A DNA stretch of 64,000 nucleotides from the NCBI RefSeq assembly GCF_024519465.1, contig NZ_JALJRW010000005.1, positions 113,940-177,939 of the forward strand. The letters are read 5' to 3'. This document shows positions 19,017-27,823 of this stretch, one piece after another; position 1 is the first letter of the stretch; every line of letters starts with the position of its first letter. Origin of the DNA: Stenotrophomonas sp. Ste86 (GTDB lineage: Bacteria; Pseudomonadota; Gammaproteobacteria; Xanthomonadales; Xanthomonadaceae). The notes beneath the pieces are model-generated. The model saw only the letters and a program-made list of their open reading frames with translations, searched no databases and was not told the origin of the DNA. Both the position numbers and the translations under genes were made by a program.

Positions 19017-20277
19017 CGGTCTTCACAGGAGGGTGTTGATAACCCGGCTTGGCCGGGAACAGGCGCTCGGCGGCGCGGGTCAACTCAGTATCGCCGGTCA
19101 GCGCGGCCGCGCGCAGCGCCGCGGTGGGCGGGTGCAGCAGGCGGTTGGTCAGGCCGTGGGCCAGCAGTTCCAGCACGTCCTCCGGCGATTTGCCGTGGGC
19201 CAGTTGCTGGCGCGCCTTGTCCAGCATCTCCACGCGGGTCGCCTCGCCATAGGCGCGCAGTTGCAGCAGCGGCGCCTGGTGGGCGCTGGCCTGCAGCGTC
19301 TCCACGAAGCGGGCGACCTGCAGTTCGATGATCGCCTCGGCTTCGGCGGCGGCTTCGCGGCGGCTGCGGCGGTTGTCTTCGACCGCGCGCTCCAGGTCAT
19401 CGACGGTGTACAGGAACGCATCCTGCAGGTCGCCCACGCCGGCCTCGATGTCACGCGGCACGGCCAGGTCGAACAGCAGCATCGGTTTGTGCTTGCGGGT
19501 CTTGAGCGCAGCGGCGACGTGCGCGCGGGCGATCACCGGCTGGCGCGCGGCGGTGGCCGAGAACACCACGTCGGCCTCACCCAGGTGACGCTCCAGTTCG
19601 CTCAGCGGCAGCGCCACGCCGCCATGCCGGCTGGCCAGGTCCTGCGCATGGGCCAGCGTGCGGTTGGCCACGAGCAGGCGCCGCACCTTGCCTTCGCTGA
19701 GGTGGCGCGCGGCCAGCTCGATGGTTTCCCCCGCGCCGACCAGCAGCACGGTGGAGTCTTCCAGCCGCGCAAACGAGTTCTGCGCCAGGCGCACGGCAGT
19801 GGAGGCTACCGAGACCGGGTTGGCACCCACCCGCGTATCGGTGCGGGCGCGCTTGGCCACCGAGAAGGTCTGCTGGAACAGCCGGTCCAGGCGCTGGCCG
19901 AGCAGGCCGTGGTCGCGCGCGGTCGCCCACGCGTCCTTGACCTGGCCCAGGATCTGGGGCTCGCCCAGCACCATCGAGTCCAGTCCGGTGGCGACCCGGA
20001 ACAGGTGGCGCACCGCGTCGGCATCGGCATGCTGGTACAGGTACCCGTGCAGCGCGCCGGCGTGGGATTCCAGCCAGTGCGCCAGCGCCTCGCTCGATTC
20101 GGCCACCGCGTACAGCTCGGTGCGGTTGCAGGTGGACAGCAGCACCGCCTCGGCTACCTGTGGCGTATCGCGCAGCGACGCCAATGCCTGGGGCAGGGCG
20201 TCGCCGCCAAAGGACGCGCGTTCGCGCAGTTCCACTGGCGCGGTCTGGTGATTCAGTCCGAGCACCCACAGGGTCAT
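18994..20277 (-). CDS. hemA: Glutamyl-tRNA reductase
   Basis: This 427-residue enzyme reduces glutamyl-tRNA(Glu) to glutamate-1-semialdehyde, the first committed step of C5-pathway tetrapyrrole synthesis. The catalytic cysteine lies in '[13 protein letters not shown]' near residue 50. The NADPH-binding Rossmann motif is '[14 protein letters not shown]', and a C-terminal helical dimerisation domain follows. The stop overlaps the prfA start. It is divergent from the TPR-lolB-ispE operon, with only 64 bases for both promoters. Confidence 0.97.
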   Translation of the reverse strand: MTLWVLGLNHQTAPVELRERASFGGDALPQALASLRDTPQVAEAVLLSTCNRTELYAVAESSEALAHWLESHAGALHGYLYQHADADAVRHLFRVATGLDSMVLGEPQILGQVKDAWATARDHGLLGQRLDRLFQQTFSVAKRARTDTRVGANPVSVASTAVRLAQNSFARLEDSTVLLVGAGETIELAARHLSEGKVRRLLVANRTLAHAQDLASRHGGVALPLSELERHLGEADVVFSATAARQPVIARAHVAAALKTRKHKPMLLFDLAVPRDIEAGVGDLQDAFLYTVDDLERAVEDNRRSRREAAAEAEAIIELQVARFVETLQASAHQAPLLQLRAYGEATRVEMLDKARQQLAHGKSPEDVLELLAHGLTNRLLHPPTAALRAAALTGDTELTRAAERLFPAKPGYQHPPVKTDDADPAP

Positions 20278-20341
20278 TGTTCAGTTGCTTGCGATAAGCT
20301 GCTGGCCATTCAAGTCGTCATTTTAAGGCCAGAAGCCCCCG

Positions 20342-22039
20342 ATGCCCGCATTGATTCGCATCTCCAGCGTTCTGCTGCTGTCCTTGTCCGCCGCCAGTGC
20401 CTTCGCGGCCCCGGCGACGGCCCCCGCCACACCCCCGTCCGCCAAGGCCAAGGTGGCCGAAACCGCGCCGCTCACCCCGGTGATGGCCGGCGAGTTCGCG
20501 TTGCAGGCCGGCAAGCTCGCCGACGCCGCGCGCTGGTATCTGGAGGCGGCCGAGGCCGGCAGCGACGATGCCGGGCTGGCTGAGCGGGCCACCCGCATCG
20601 CCATGCTCGCCGACGATGACAAGCGCGCCGCCCGCGCACTGGCGTTGTGGGAAGCCCGTGCGCCGCGTTCGCTGGCCATGCGCAGCGCCGCCGCCGCGCT
20701 GGACATGCGCCAGAACGATGTGAAGGCCGCGCGCACCGAACTCGGTGCGCTGCTCAAGGACCCGGACCCGCGTGGCTGGAAGTTCGCCATCGCCGCGCTG
20801 ATCGGCGGTGGCCGTGATCCAGCCGTGCCGGCGCAGGTGCTGGGTGGCCTGGTCGATGACAACGCGATCCCCGACCAGCTCGAGGTCTGGCAGGAACTGG
20901 GGCGGCTGGCGATGCGCATGGAACGCCCCGACCTGGCCAAGCGCATGGTCGACGAAGTGGTCAAGCGCTTCCCCAATGAACCGCGGGTGGCGCTGTTGAA
21001 TGCCAGCCAGCTGGCCCAGGCCGGCAAGCAGGACGAAGCGCTGGCGCTGCTGCACGGGGTGGAACCCCGGAGCCGCCAGGATCCGGAGCTGCGCAACGCG
21101 CTGGCCATCGCCTACGACAGCATGGGCGATGCCCGTTCGGCCGCGCGCGTGCTGGCGGTGGGCCCGCAGGATGTGCAGACCTGGGGCATGCGTGCCTCGC
21201 TGCTGGCCAAGCAGAAGGACGATGCCGCGCTGCTGGCCCTGTATACGGATCTGTCCAGGCAGGCGGCCAAGCCGGATCCGGCGCAGCGCCTGCTGCTGGG
21301 CAAGATCGCCGAGTATCTGAAGCGCCCGGCCGAGGCGGTGGACTGGTACCACAGCGTGCCCGGCGGCGATGAACTGGACGAGGCGCGCCTGCGCGCGGCC
21401 AATGCGCAGTACGAGGCCGGGCGCACGGACAAGGCATTTGCCGAAGTCCACACGATCCAGTCCGATGCCAGCGTCGATGACGACGCCCGCCGCGATGCCT
21501 ACCTGCTGGAGGCCGAGCTGCGCCAGCGCGGCGAGGACCTGCCCGGCGAACTGGACGCCCTGGCCCGTGGCCTGGCCGCGTATCCCGATGAGGGCGCGCT
21601 GCTGTACGCGCGCGCCCTGGCCTGGGAACGCCGCGACGATGTACCACGCGCCGAAGCCGACCTGCGCAAGGTGCTGGTGACCGATCCGGAAAACGTGGCC
21701 GCGCTCAATGCGCTGGGCTACACCCTGGCCGACCGTACCCAGCGCTATCAGGAGGCGCTGGAGCTGATCGACCGCGCCCGCGTCGCCGAGCCGGACAATG
21801 CGGCCATCGTCGACAGCTACGGCTGGGTGCTGTATCGCCTGGGCCGCAACGAAGAGGCGTTGGTGCAGCTGCGCCGCGCCTGGACCCTGGCCAAGGACCC
21901 GGAGATCGCCGCGCATGTGGGCGAGGTGCTGTGGGTGCTGGGCCGCAAGGAAGAGGCGCGGCGTTTCTTCGACGAGGCACGCAAGCTGGACCCTGACAAC
22001 CGCGCCCTGCAGCGCGTGATCGAGAAATACGGCGTATGA
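20342..22039 (+). CDS. Secreted tetratricopeptide repeat protein
   Basis: This 565-residue protein has a signal peptide (about 1-22, '[13 protein letters not shown]') and many TPR-type helical hairpins. The clearest lie in the last 200 residues ('[21 protein letters not shown]' and '[17 protein letters not shown]'). It is a probable periplasmic protein-interaction scaffold of unknown partner. A TPR protein directly before lolB is seen in many gamma- and betaproteobacteria. Its stop overlaps the lolB start (ATGA), suggesting a common role or simply shared expression at the cell envelope. Confidence 0.88.
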   Translation: MPALIRISSVLLLSLSAASAFAAPATAPATPPSAKAKVAETAPLTPVMAGEFALQAGKLADAARWYLEAAEAGSDDAGLAERATRIAMLADDDKRAARALALWEARAPRSLAMRSAAAALDMRQNDVKAARTELGALLKDPDPRGWKFAIAALIGGGRDPAVPAQVLGGLVDDNAIPDQLEVWQELGRLAMRMERPDLAKRMVDEVVKRFPNEPRVALLNASQLAQAGKQDEALALLHGVEPRSRQDPELRNALAIAYDSMGDARSAARVLAVGPQDVQTWGMRASLLAKQKDDAALLALYTDLSRQAAKPDPAQRLLLGKIAEYLKRPAEAVDWYHSVPGGDELDEARLRAANAQYEAGRTDKAFAEVHTIQSDASVDDDARRDAYLLEAELRQRGEDLPGELDALARGLAAYPDEGALLYARALAWERRDDVPRAEADLRKVLVTDPENVAALNALGYTLADRTQRYQEALELIDRARVAEPDNAAIVDSYGWVLYRLGRNEEALVQLRRAWTLAKDPEIAAHVGEVLWVLGRKEEARRFFDEARKLDPDNRALQRVIEKYGV

Positions 22040-22698
22040 ATCTGCAGCTGCTCAAGGCCGGCGCCGCGCTGGCGATGGGGCTGACGTTGTCGGCCTGTGT
22101 GTCGCTGGACGAGCGCAAGGCCCCGTCCGCCCCGGCCGTGGTGACGACCGTGTCGGCGCAGGCACAGCAGGCCGAAGCCGCCCGCGTGGCAGCGCTGCGC
22201 ACGCAGCCGCAGTGGTCGTTCCAGGGCCGCGTGGCGATCAACAAGGGGCGCAATGGCGGCAATGGCCGCATCGACTGGCAGCAGCGGGATCGCCAGTACG
22301 TGGTCGAGCTGAGTGCGCCGGTGACCCGCCAGAGCTGGAAGCTGACCGGAGACAGCCACCACGAAGGGGGTCGCCTGGAAGGTCTGGACGGCGGTCCGCG
22401 GGAAGGCGAGGACGCCCAACAGGTGCTGTTGGATGCGACCGGCTGGGACATCCCGGTCAATCAACTGCCGGACTGGGTGCGTGGCCTGGTGGCCGATGAC
22501 ACCGCCCCGGCCGAGCAGGTCGAGCGCGATGGTGATGGCCGTCCGCGCCGGGTCGTGCAGATGGGCTGGCAGATCCAGTACCTGGACTGGTACCCGGCCG
22601 AAGGCGATCGCCCGATGCTGCCGCGCCGGATCGAAGCAGTCAACGGCGATGCCAAAGTGCGCCTGGTAGTCGACAGCTGGGTGCTGCGCAGCCCATGA
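22036..22698 (+). CDS. lolB: Outer-membrane lipoprotein insertion protein LolB
   Basis: This 220-residue lipoprotein has its lipobox Cys at residue 21 (LTLSAC). LolB accepts lipoproteins from the periplasmic carrier LolA and inserts them into the outer membrane. Typical features are '[12 protein letters not shown]' early in the mature protein and 'LPDWVRG' near residue 150. The length fits the family. It is coupled at both ends by four-base overlaps with the TPR gene and ispE. Confidence 0.95.
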   Translation: MNLQLLKAGAALAMGLTLSACVSLDERKAPSAPAVVTTVSAQAQQAEAARVAALRTQPQWSFQGRVAINKGRNGGNGRIDWQQRDRQYVVELSAPVTRQSWKLTGDSHHEGGRLEGLDGGPREGEDAQQVLLDATGWDIPVNQLPDWVRGLVADDTAPAEQVERDGDGRPRRVVQMGWQIQYLDWYPAEGDRPMLPRRIEAVNGDAKVRLVVDSWVLRSP

Positions 22699-23564
22699 GC
22701 GGCCTGGACCTGAATGCGGGCTGGTCGCAGTGGCCGGCCCCGGCCAAGCTCAACCTGTTCCTGCACATCACCGGCCGCCGCGCCGATGGCTACCACCAGC
22801 TGCAGACGGTGTTCCGGCTGCTCGACTGGGGCGACCAGATCCGGCTGCGGGTGCGTGAGGACGGACGGATCCAGCGTGAAGGCGCGTCGGTGGCAGGGGT
22901 GGCAGAAGCCGACGACCTGGCCATCCGTGCAGCGCATCTTCTCAAGAATGCCGCCAATGTCGGCCAAGGTGCCGATATTGGTGTCGAAAAACACATTCCG
23001 GCCGGCGGCGGCTTTGGCGGGGGATCGTCCGATGCGGCCACCGTGCTGGTCGCACTGAACCGGCTGTGGAACGCGGGCATGGACGTCGATACCCTGGCCG
23101 CGCTGGGCCTGGAGCTGGGCGCGGACGTGCCGGTCTTCGTGCGCGGGCACAACGCCTGGGCCGAAGGCGTGGGCGAGCAGCTCACCGCGATCGCGCTACC
23201 CCCGGCCTGGTTTGTACTGGCCGATCCGGGGGTGCATGTGCCCACGCCGCGACTTTTCGCGGATCCGGATTTGACGCGAGACGCCCCAGTGGCGAAAATA
23301 GCGGACTTCGCTTCCGGGTCTTTGCTCGGGAATGCGTTCGAGCCGGTATTGCGCCGCCGCGAGCCCGCCGTAGAGGCAGTGCTTGCGACGTTGAGCAGGA
23401 TCGGCCGGGCACGACTCACCGGGTCGGGAAGCGGTTGTTTCGTCGAGTTCGCCACGCGCGCTGCTGCAGAGCAGGGCCTGGCGCGGTTGCCGAAGGAACT
23501 GCGGGCATGGGTAGTGGCGGGCGTGGAGCGTTCGCCGTTGCTTGATGTACTCGAGCGTTATTGA
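22695..23564 (+). CDS. ispE: 4-diphosphocytidyl-2-C-methyl-D-erythritol kinase
   Basis: This 289-residue GHMP-family kinase of the MEP isoprenoid pathway is recognised by the N-terminal '[19 protein letters not shown]' and the ATP loop '[16 protein letters not shown]'. The third GHMP motif is '[12 protein letters not shown]'. It phosphorylates CDP-methylerythritol at the 2-hydroxyl. It overlaps the lolB stop (ATGA). tRNA-Gln follows ten bases after its stop and then prs, the order conserved in many proteobacteria. Confidence 0.97.
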   Translation: MSGLDLNAGWSQWPAPAKLNLFLHITGRRADGYHQLQTVFRLLDWGDQIRLRVREDGRIQREGASVAGVAEADDLAIRAAHLLKNAANVGQGADIGVEKHIPAGGGFGGGSSDAATVLVALNRLWNAGMDVDTLAALGLELGADVPVFVRGHNAWAEGVGEQLTAIALPPAWFVLADPGVHVPTPRLFADPDLTRDAPVAKIADFASGSLLGNAFEPVLRRREPAVEAVLATLSRIGRARLTGSGSGCFVEFATRAAAEQGLARLPKELRAWVVAGVERSPLLDVLERY

Positions 23565-23573
23565 TTTTGATGC

Positions 23574-23650
23574 AGGGGCGTCGCCAAGAGGCCCAAGGCA
23601 CCAGGTTTTGATCCTGGCATTCGGAGGTTCGAATCCTCCCGCCCCTGCCA
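23574..23650 (+). tRNA. tRNA-Gln (anticodon TTG)
   Basis: The 77-base cloverleaf has acceptor arms AGGGGCG / CGCCCCT with CCA encoded. The anticodon stem CCAGG / CCTGG frames the loop TTTTGAT, which gives anticodon TTG, and the T-arm contains GGTTCGAATCC. Confidence 0.97.
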
Positions 23651-23780
23651 CTTGCGGATATCAGCCGCGTTCCCATGCGCACGCCTGCGCGGGCACGGCC
23701 GATGTCTCGCGGTGTTGTCACCGCAGACACTCCAGGGTGCCGGCGGCCGAGTTCTCCAATCGCTCCCGCCCGAGACCGTC

Positions 23781-24743
23781 ATGATGCAAGATCACCCCAA
23801 CCTGCTGGTATTTTCCGGCAACGCCAACAAGCGCCTTGCGCAGAGCATCTGCAAGGAACTGGGGGTGCGGCCGGGCAAGGCATTGGTGTCGCGCTTCTCC
23901 GATGGTGAAGTGCAGGTCGAGATCGAAGAAAACGTCCGCAAGCAGGACGTGTTCGTGATCCAGCCGACCTGCGCGCCCAGCGCGGAAAACCTGATGGAGC
24001 TGCTGGTGCTGATCGATGCACTCAAGCGCGCCTCGGTCAACAGCGTCACCGCCGTGGTGCCGTACTTCGGCTACTCGCGCCAGGATCGCCGCATGCGTTC
24101 CTCGCGCGTGCCGATCACCGCCAAGGTCGCCGCCAAGATGTTCAGCGCCGTCGGCGCCGACCGGGTACTGACGGTGGATCTGCATGCCGACCAGATCCAG
24201 GGCTTCTTCGACATGCCGGTGGACAACGTGTATGCCTCGCCGCTGCTGCTCGCCGATATCTGGCGCGCCTACGGCACCGAAAACCTGATCGTGGTGTCCC
24301 CGGACGTGGGTGGCGTGGTGCGTGCACGTGCCGTCGCCAAGCGCCTGGACGATGCCGACCTGGCGATCATCGACAAGCGCCGGCCGCGCGCCAACGTCTC
24401 CACCGTGATGAACATCATCGGTGACGTCGAAGGCAAGACCTGCGTGATGGTCGATGACATCGTCGATACCGCCGGCACCCTGTGTGCGGCTGCCGCAGCG
24501 CTGAAGGCGCGTGGCGCCCTGAAGGTGGCCGCGTATTGCACCCACGCCGTGCTCTCGGGCCCGGCGGTGGACAACATCAACAACTCCCAGCTCGATGAGC
24601 TGGTGGTGACCGACACCATCCCGCTGCGCGAAGAGGCGCGGGTGTGCAGCAAGATCCGCCAGCTCAGCGTGGCGGAAATGCTGGCCGAGACGATGCGCCG
24701 CATCGCCTTCGGCGAATCGGTCAGCTCGCTGTACGTGGATTGA
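23781..24743 (+). CDS. prs: Ribose-phosphate pyrophosphokinase
   Basis: This 320-residue enzyme makes PRPP from ribose 5-phosphate and ATP. Motifs are '[15 protein letters not shown]', the flexible loop '[10 protein letters not shown]', '[13 protein letters not shown]' and the PRPP-binding '[13 protein letters not shown]'. The start is at one of two adjacent ATGs (23781 or 23784), and the upstream in-frame codons run into tRNA-Gln. A run of T residues follows the stop, then a GC hairpin without a second T run. Confidence 0.97.
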   Translation: MMQDHPNLLVFSGNANKRLAQSICKELGVRPGKALVSRFSDGEVQVEIEENVRKQDVFVIQPTCAPSAENLMELLVLIDALKRASVNSVTAVVPYFGYSRQDRRMRSSRVPITAKVAAKMFSAVGADRVLTVDLHADQIQGFFDMPVDNVYASPLLLADIWRAYGTENLIVVSPDVGGVVRARAVAKRLDDADLAIIDKRRPRANVSTVMNIIGDVEGKTCVMVDDIVDTAGTLCAAAAALKARGALKVAAYCTHAVLSGPAVDNINNSQLDELVVTDTIPLREEARVCSKIRQLSVAEMLAETMRRIAFGESVSSLYVD

Positions 24744-24851
24744 TTTTTTTCCGGCCACCGGCAACGGTGGTCGGGTCCCGGGTACGTCTGGTCGCGGACG
24801 TGCCCTCATTCGCCAAGCCCTCGGGCAAGGCACCAACTGGTAGTCAATACA

Positions 24852-25466
24852 ATGTCCAAGACCCATGAAATCAAGGTCACCGCTCGTGACGTGCAGGGCA
24901 AGGGTGCGAGCCGCCGCCTGCGTCACGCCGGCGTGATCCCGGCCGTCGTGTACGGCGGCGAAGCCGCGCCGATCAACATCAACCTGGACCACAACCAGAT
25001 CTGGCTGGCCCAGCAGAACGAGTGGTTCTACTCGTCCATCCTGAACCTGAACCTGGACGGCCAGGTCACCAAGGTGCTGCTGCGTGACATGCAGCGCCAC
25101 CCGTTCAAGCAGCTGATCATCCACCTGGATTTCCTGCGCGTGAACGAGAACGAGGCCCTGACCGCCAACGTCCCGCTGCACTTCATCAACGAAGACACCT
25201 CGCCGGCTGGCAAGGCTGCCGACGTCGTGGTCACCCACGAACTGAAGGAAGTGACTGTCACCTGCCTGCCGAAGGACCTGCCGGAGTCGATCGACGTCGA
25301 CCTGAGCGAGCTGAAGGCTGGCGACGTGGTCTACCTGTCGGATATCAAGCTGCCCAAGGGCGTTGAGATCCCGGCCCTGGCCCAGGGCAAGGACCATGAC
25401 GATGCGATCGTCACCGCCAAGCACGGCAAGGAAGACGCTGCCGACGAAGCGCCGGCCGCAGAGTAA
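24852..25466 (+). CDS. rplY: 50S ribosomal protein L25, long (Ctc) form
   Basis: This 204-residue protein has an N-terminal L25 domain that binds 5S rRNA (about 1-95) and a C-terminal TL5/Ctc domain (95-185). It is the longer general-stress form rather than the 94-residue E. coli type. Motifs are 'GKGASRRLRHAGVIPAVVYG' near residue 20 and 'HPFKQLIIHLDFLRV' near residue 80. It ends in an Ala/Glu-rich tail. The prs-rplY-pth-ychF order is conserved among proteobacteria. No strong ribosome site precedes the start. Confidence 0.95.
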   Translation: MSKTHEIKVTARDVQGKGASRRLRHAGVIPAVVYGGEAAPININLDHNQIWLAQQNEWFYSSILNLNLDGQVTKVLLRDMQRHPFKQLIIHLDFLRVNENEALTANVPLHFINEDTSPAGKAADVVVTHELKEVTVTCLPKDLPESIDVDLSELKAGDVVYLSDIKLPKGVEIPALAQGKDHDDAIVTAKHGKEDAADEAPAAE

Positions 25467-25473
25467 GGTATTG

Positions 25474-25505
25474 CGGCGCCTGTCCTCCGGGGCAGGCGCC
25501 GTTTC
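25474..25505 (+). terminator. Hairpin with short T tract after rplY
   Basis: CGGCGCCTG / CAGGCGCCG makes a nine-base-pair stem, followed by TTT. It lies a few bases after the rplY stop. With only three T residues it may be a weak terminator or partial attenuator ahead of pth. Confidence 0.55.
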
Positions 25506-25546
25506 TGTATGTACCGGCACAGGGCGGGTACCGACGAAGAAGAGTG

Positions 25547-26125
25547 ATGACAGGATTGCGATTGATCGTTGGTCTGGGCAACCCCGGACCCGAGCACGCC
25601 CAGACCCGGCACAATGCCGGGTTTCGTTTCATTGACGCCCTGGTCGCACAGGCCGGCGCGCGTTGGAGCGTGGACAGCAAGTTGTTCGGCGAGACCGCCA
25701 AGGTCGACATCGCCGGGCAGGCGGTGTGGCTGCTCAAGCCCGCCACCTTCATGAATCTCAGTGGCAAGTCGGTTACTGCCGCACAGCGTTTCTGGAAGAT
25801 CGAACCGGAACAGACCCTGCTGGCGCACGATGAGCTGGACCTGCCGCCCGGCGTGGCACGGCTCAAGTTCGACGGCGGCCATGGCGGCCAGAACGGCCTG
25901 CGCGACACCATCCGCCTGCTGGGCCACGGCCGGTTCCACCGCCTGCGCATCGGCATCGGTCACCCCGGTCACAAGGACCGCGTGGTGCCGTGGGTGCTGG
26001 GCCGCGCGAGCAAGGACGACGATGTGCTGATCGGCCACGCCATCGACGATGCGATCGACGTGCTGCCGCTGGCGGTATGCGGCGATTACAGTGAGGCGAT
26101 GAAACGCCTGCACACCCCGAAATAA
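25547..26125 (+). CDS. pth: Peptidyl-tRNA hydrolase
   Basis: This 192-residue enzyme releases peptides from prematurely dropped peptidyl-tRNA. The N-terminal '[20 protein letters not shown]' contains the tRNA-contact Asn and the catalytic His. '[12 protein letters not shown]' and '[14 protein letters not shown]' are further active-site segments. The ATG at 25547 follows GAAGAAGAG, and a GTG immediately upstream is possible. Confidence 0.97.
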   Translation: MTGLRLIVGLGNPGPEHAQTRHNAGFRFIDALVAQAGARWSVDSKLFGETAKVDIAGQAVWLLKPATFMNLSGKSVTAAQRFWKIEPEQTLLAHDELDLPPGVARLKFDGGHGGQNGLRDTIRLLGHGRFHRLRIGIGHPGHKDRVVPWVLGRASKDDDVLIGHAIDDAIDVLPLAVCGDYSEAMKRLHTPK

Positions 26126-26177
26126 CCACGGTGTACCGATCCACGGTCGGTACCTACCACCCCAGAGGCTGTCAAAG

Positions 26178-27269
26178 ATGGGTATCAAATGCGGCATCGT
26201 CGGTCTGCCCAACGTCGGCAAATCGACCCTGTTCAATGCGCTGACCAAGGCGGGCATCGCCGCGGCCAACTTCCCGTTCTGCACGATCGAACCGAACGTC
26301 GGCATCGTGCCGGTGCCGGACCCGCGCCTGAACGAGCTGGCCGCGATCATCAACCCGCAGAAGGTCATCCCGACTGCAGTGGAGTTCGTGGACATTGCCG
26401 GCCTGGTCGCCGGTGCCGCCAGTGGTGAAGGGCTGGGCAACAAGTTCCTGGCCCACATCCGCGAGGTGGACGCGATCACCCACGTGGTGCGCTGCTTCGA
26501 GAACGCCGACGTCATCCACGTCAACAACAAGGTCGACCCGCTGTCGGACATCGATACCATCGATACCGAACTGGCCCTGGCCGATCTGGACAGCGTCGAA
26601 AAGGCGCTGAATCGCGCCGAGCGCGCCGCCAAGGGCGGCGACAAGGAAGCGGCCGCGCGCAAGCCGGTGCTGGCCAAGCTGCAGGCCGCGCTGGCCGACG
26701 GCAAGGCCGGTCGTACCGCCGGCCTGGACGAGGAAGAGAAGGCGCTGGTCCGCGACCTGTTCCTGCTGACCCTCAAGCCGGTGATGTACATCGCCAACGT
26801 GCTGGAAGACGGCTTCGAGAACAACCCGCACCTGGACGCCGTGCGCGCCCGTGCCGCCGAGGAAGGCGCGCAGGTTGTGCCGGTGTCGGCGGCGATCGAG
26901 GAAGAGCTGTCGCAGCTGGACGACGAAGACCGCGACACCTTCCTGGCCGACCTGGGCCTGTCCGAGCCGGGTCTGAACCGCGTGATCTACGCCGCTTACC
27001 AGCTGCTGGGCCTGCAGACCTACTTCACCGCTGGCGTGAAGGAAGTCCGCGCCTGGACCGTGCGCAAGGGCGCCACCGCGCCGCAGGCCGCCGCGGTGAT
27101 CCACACCGACTTTGAGAAGGGCTTCATCCGCGCTGAAACCATCGCCTATGACGACTTCATCAAGTACAAGGGCGAAGCCGGCGCCAAGGAAGCCGGTCGC
27201 CTGCGCCTGGAAGGCAAGGAATATCGCGTCCAGGAAGGCGACATCCTGCATTTCCGCTTCAACGTCTGA
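26178..27269 (+). CDS. ychF: Redox-regulated ATPase YchF (Obg-family)
   Basis: This 363-residue TRAFAC P-loop NTPase has the P-loop 'GLPNVGKST', switch region '[17 protein letters not shown]' and a coiled region (about 140-200). The base-recognition motif is 'NVLE' in place of NKxD, which favours ATP over GTP. A C-terminal TGS domain ends '[15 protein letters not shown]'. It is associated with ribosomes and oxidative-stress responses. It lies 52 bases after pth and is followed by a hairpin terminator. Confidence 0.97.
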   Translation: MGIKCGIVGLPNVGKSTLFNALTKAGIAAANFPFCTIEPNVGIVPVPDPRLNELAAIINPQKVIPTAVEFVDIAGLVAGAASGEGLGNKFLAHIREVDAITHVVRCFENADVIHVNNKVDPLSDIDTIDTELALADLDSVEKALNRAERAAKGGDKEAAARKPVLAKLQAALADGKAGRTAGLDEEEKALVRDLFLLTLKPVMYIANVLEDGFENNPHLDAVRARAAEEGAQVVPVSAAIEEELSQLDDEDRDTFLADLGLSEPGLNRVIYAAYQLLGLQTYFTAGVKEVRAWTVRKGATAPQAAAVIHTDFEKGFIRAETIAYDDFIKYKGEAGAKEAGRLRLEGKEYRVQEGDILHFRFNV

Positions 27270-27291
27270 TCGCATCGCCGGTTGATGCCCG

Positions 27292-27323
27292 CAACGCCCC
27301 GCCTTGAGCGGGGCGTTTGCGTT
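27292..27323 (+). terminator. Hairpin terminator after ychF
   Basis: AACGCCCCGC-CTTGA-GCGGGGCGTT makes a ten-base-pair stem ending in a short T stretch, 23 bases after the ychF stop. Confidence 0.75.
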
Positions 27324-27399
27324 GGTGGCGCGCGATCCCGTGCGCTGGATAAAAAATCACCACTGCTGAGAATGCCCGGCAGGTGGGGCTCTGCACCAC

Positions 27400-27718
27400 T
27401 TGTCCACAACAAACGCCCATCGCTCTCCACGTCCCATGTGGAAAACCTGGCCCGGTGGCGCCGGCCGTTGGCCGGCGCCCACGCAATCCTCCACCGCAGA
27501 CCACGTGGACAATTAATGACCACGCGTGGAAACCCTTGCCGCGTACCGCTTACGCAGGGTTGTCCACAACAAACCCCCACCGCTTTGCCCAGGCGCTGTG
27601 GAAAACCGCGTCAGCACCTGGACAAAAAAACGCCACGCCCCGAAAACGTTGGCGTGGCTGGCTTGCACCGACTTGTCCACATCAAACCCCCACGACTTTC
27701 CACGCGGGGTGTGGAAAA
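27400..27718. repeat. Three direct repeats, each with paired DnaA-box-like sequences
   Basis: Units of about 46 bases start at 27400, 27560 and 27673. Each begins TTGTCCACA followed by a conserved CAAACNCCCA, and each ends TGTGGAAAA. The distance from the first box to the second is exactly 37 bases in all three. Read on the minus strand, the second box is TTTTCCACA, which fits the DnaA consensus TTWTNCACA; the first differs from it only at the third base. Half matches (GTGGACAA at about 27505) occur between units. The 500-base gap between ychF and the autotransporter contains no convincing gene. Confidence 0.75.
27455..27479. repeat. SMAG-like palindrome
   Basis: GTGGCGCCGGCC-GTT-GGCCGGCGCC is a GC-rich palindrome with GTGG in place of the usual GTAG end. 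It sits between the first and second DnaA-box-like repeats. Confidence 0.5.
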
Positions 27719-27753
27719 GCCACATGCGTGCAGGGGTGTGTTCGGCGTTGCGT

Positions 27754-27778
27754 GGCGCCGGCCAGCGGCCGGCGCTAC
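27754..27778. repeat. SMAG-like palindrome, inverted
   Basis: The minus strand reads GTAGCGCCGGCC-GCT-GGCCGGCGCC. It is inverted relative to the copy at 27455, so the two flank the second and third DnaA-box-like repeat units. Confidence 0.6.
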
Positions 27779-27783
27779 CGGTG

Positions 27784-27819
27784 GTGCCCGTTTCCGGCCC
27801 TACGACCGGAAGCGGGCAC
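27784..27819 (-). terminator. Long hairpin after the autotransporter gene
   Basis: GTGCCCGTTTCCGG pairs with CCGGAAGCGGGCAC across an eight-base loop, with one mismatch in fourteen. It begins four bases beyond the autotransporter stop on the minus strand. No T tract is present, so it is a probable but weak terminator or mRNA 3' stabiliser. Confidence 0.55.
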
Positions 27820-27823
27820 GCCG

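Noticed and set aside
24840..24853. TACAAT just before rplY as a -10 box.
   Set aside because: It overlaps the rplY start codon, so it could not drive a message containing that start.
27400..27718. A chromosomal replication origin or CRISPR array at the three spaced repeats.
   Set aside because: No dnaA, dnaN, gidA or AT-rich unwinding stretch is near; the three units have unequal spacing and are not followed by cas genes.
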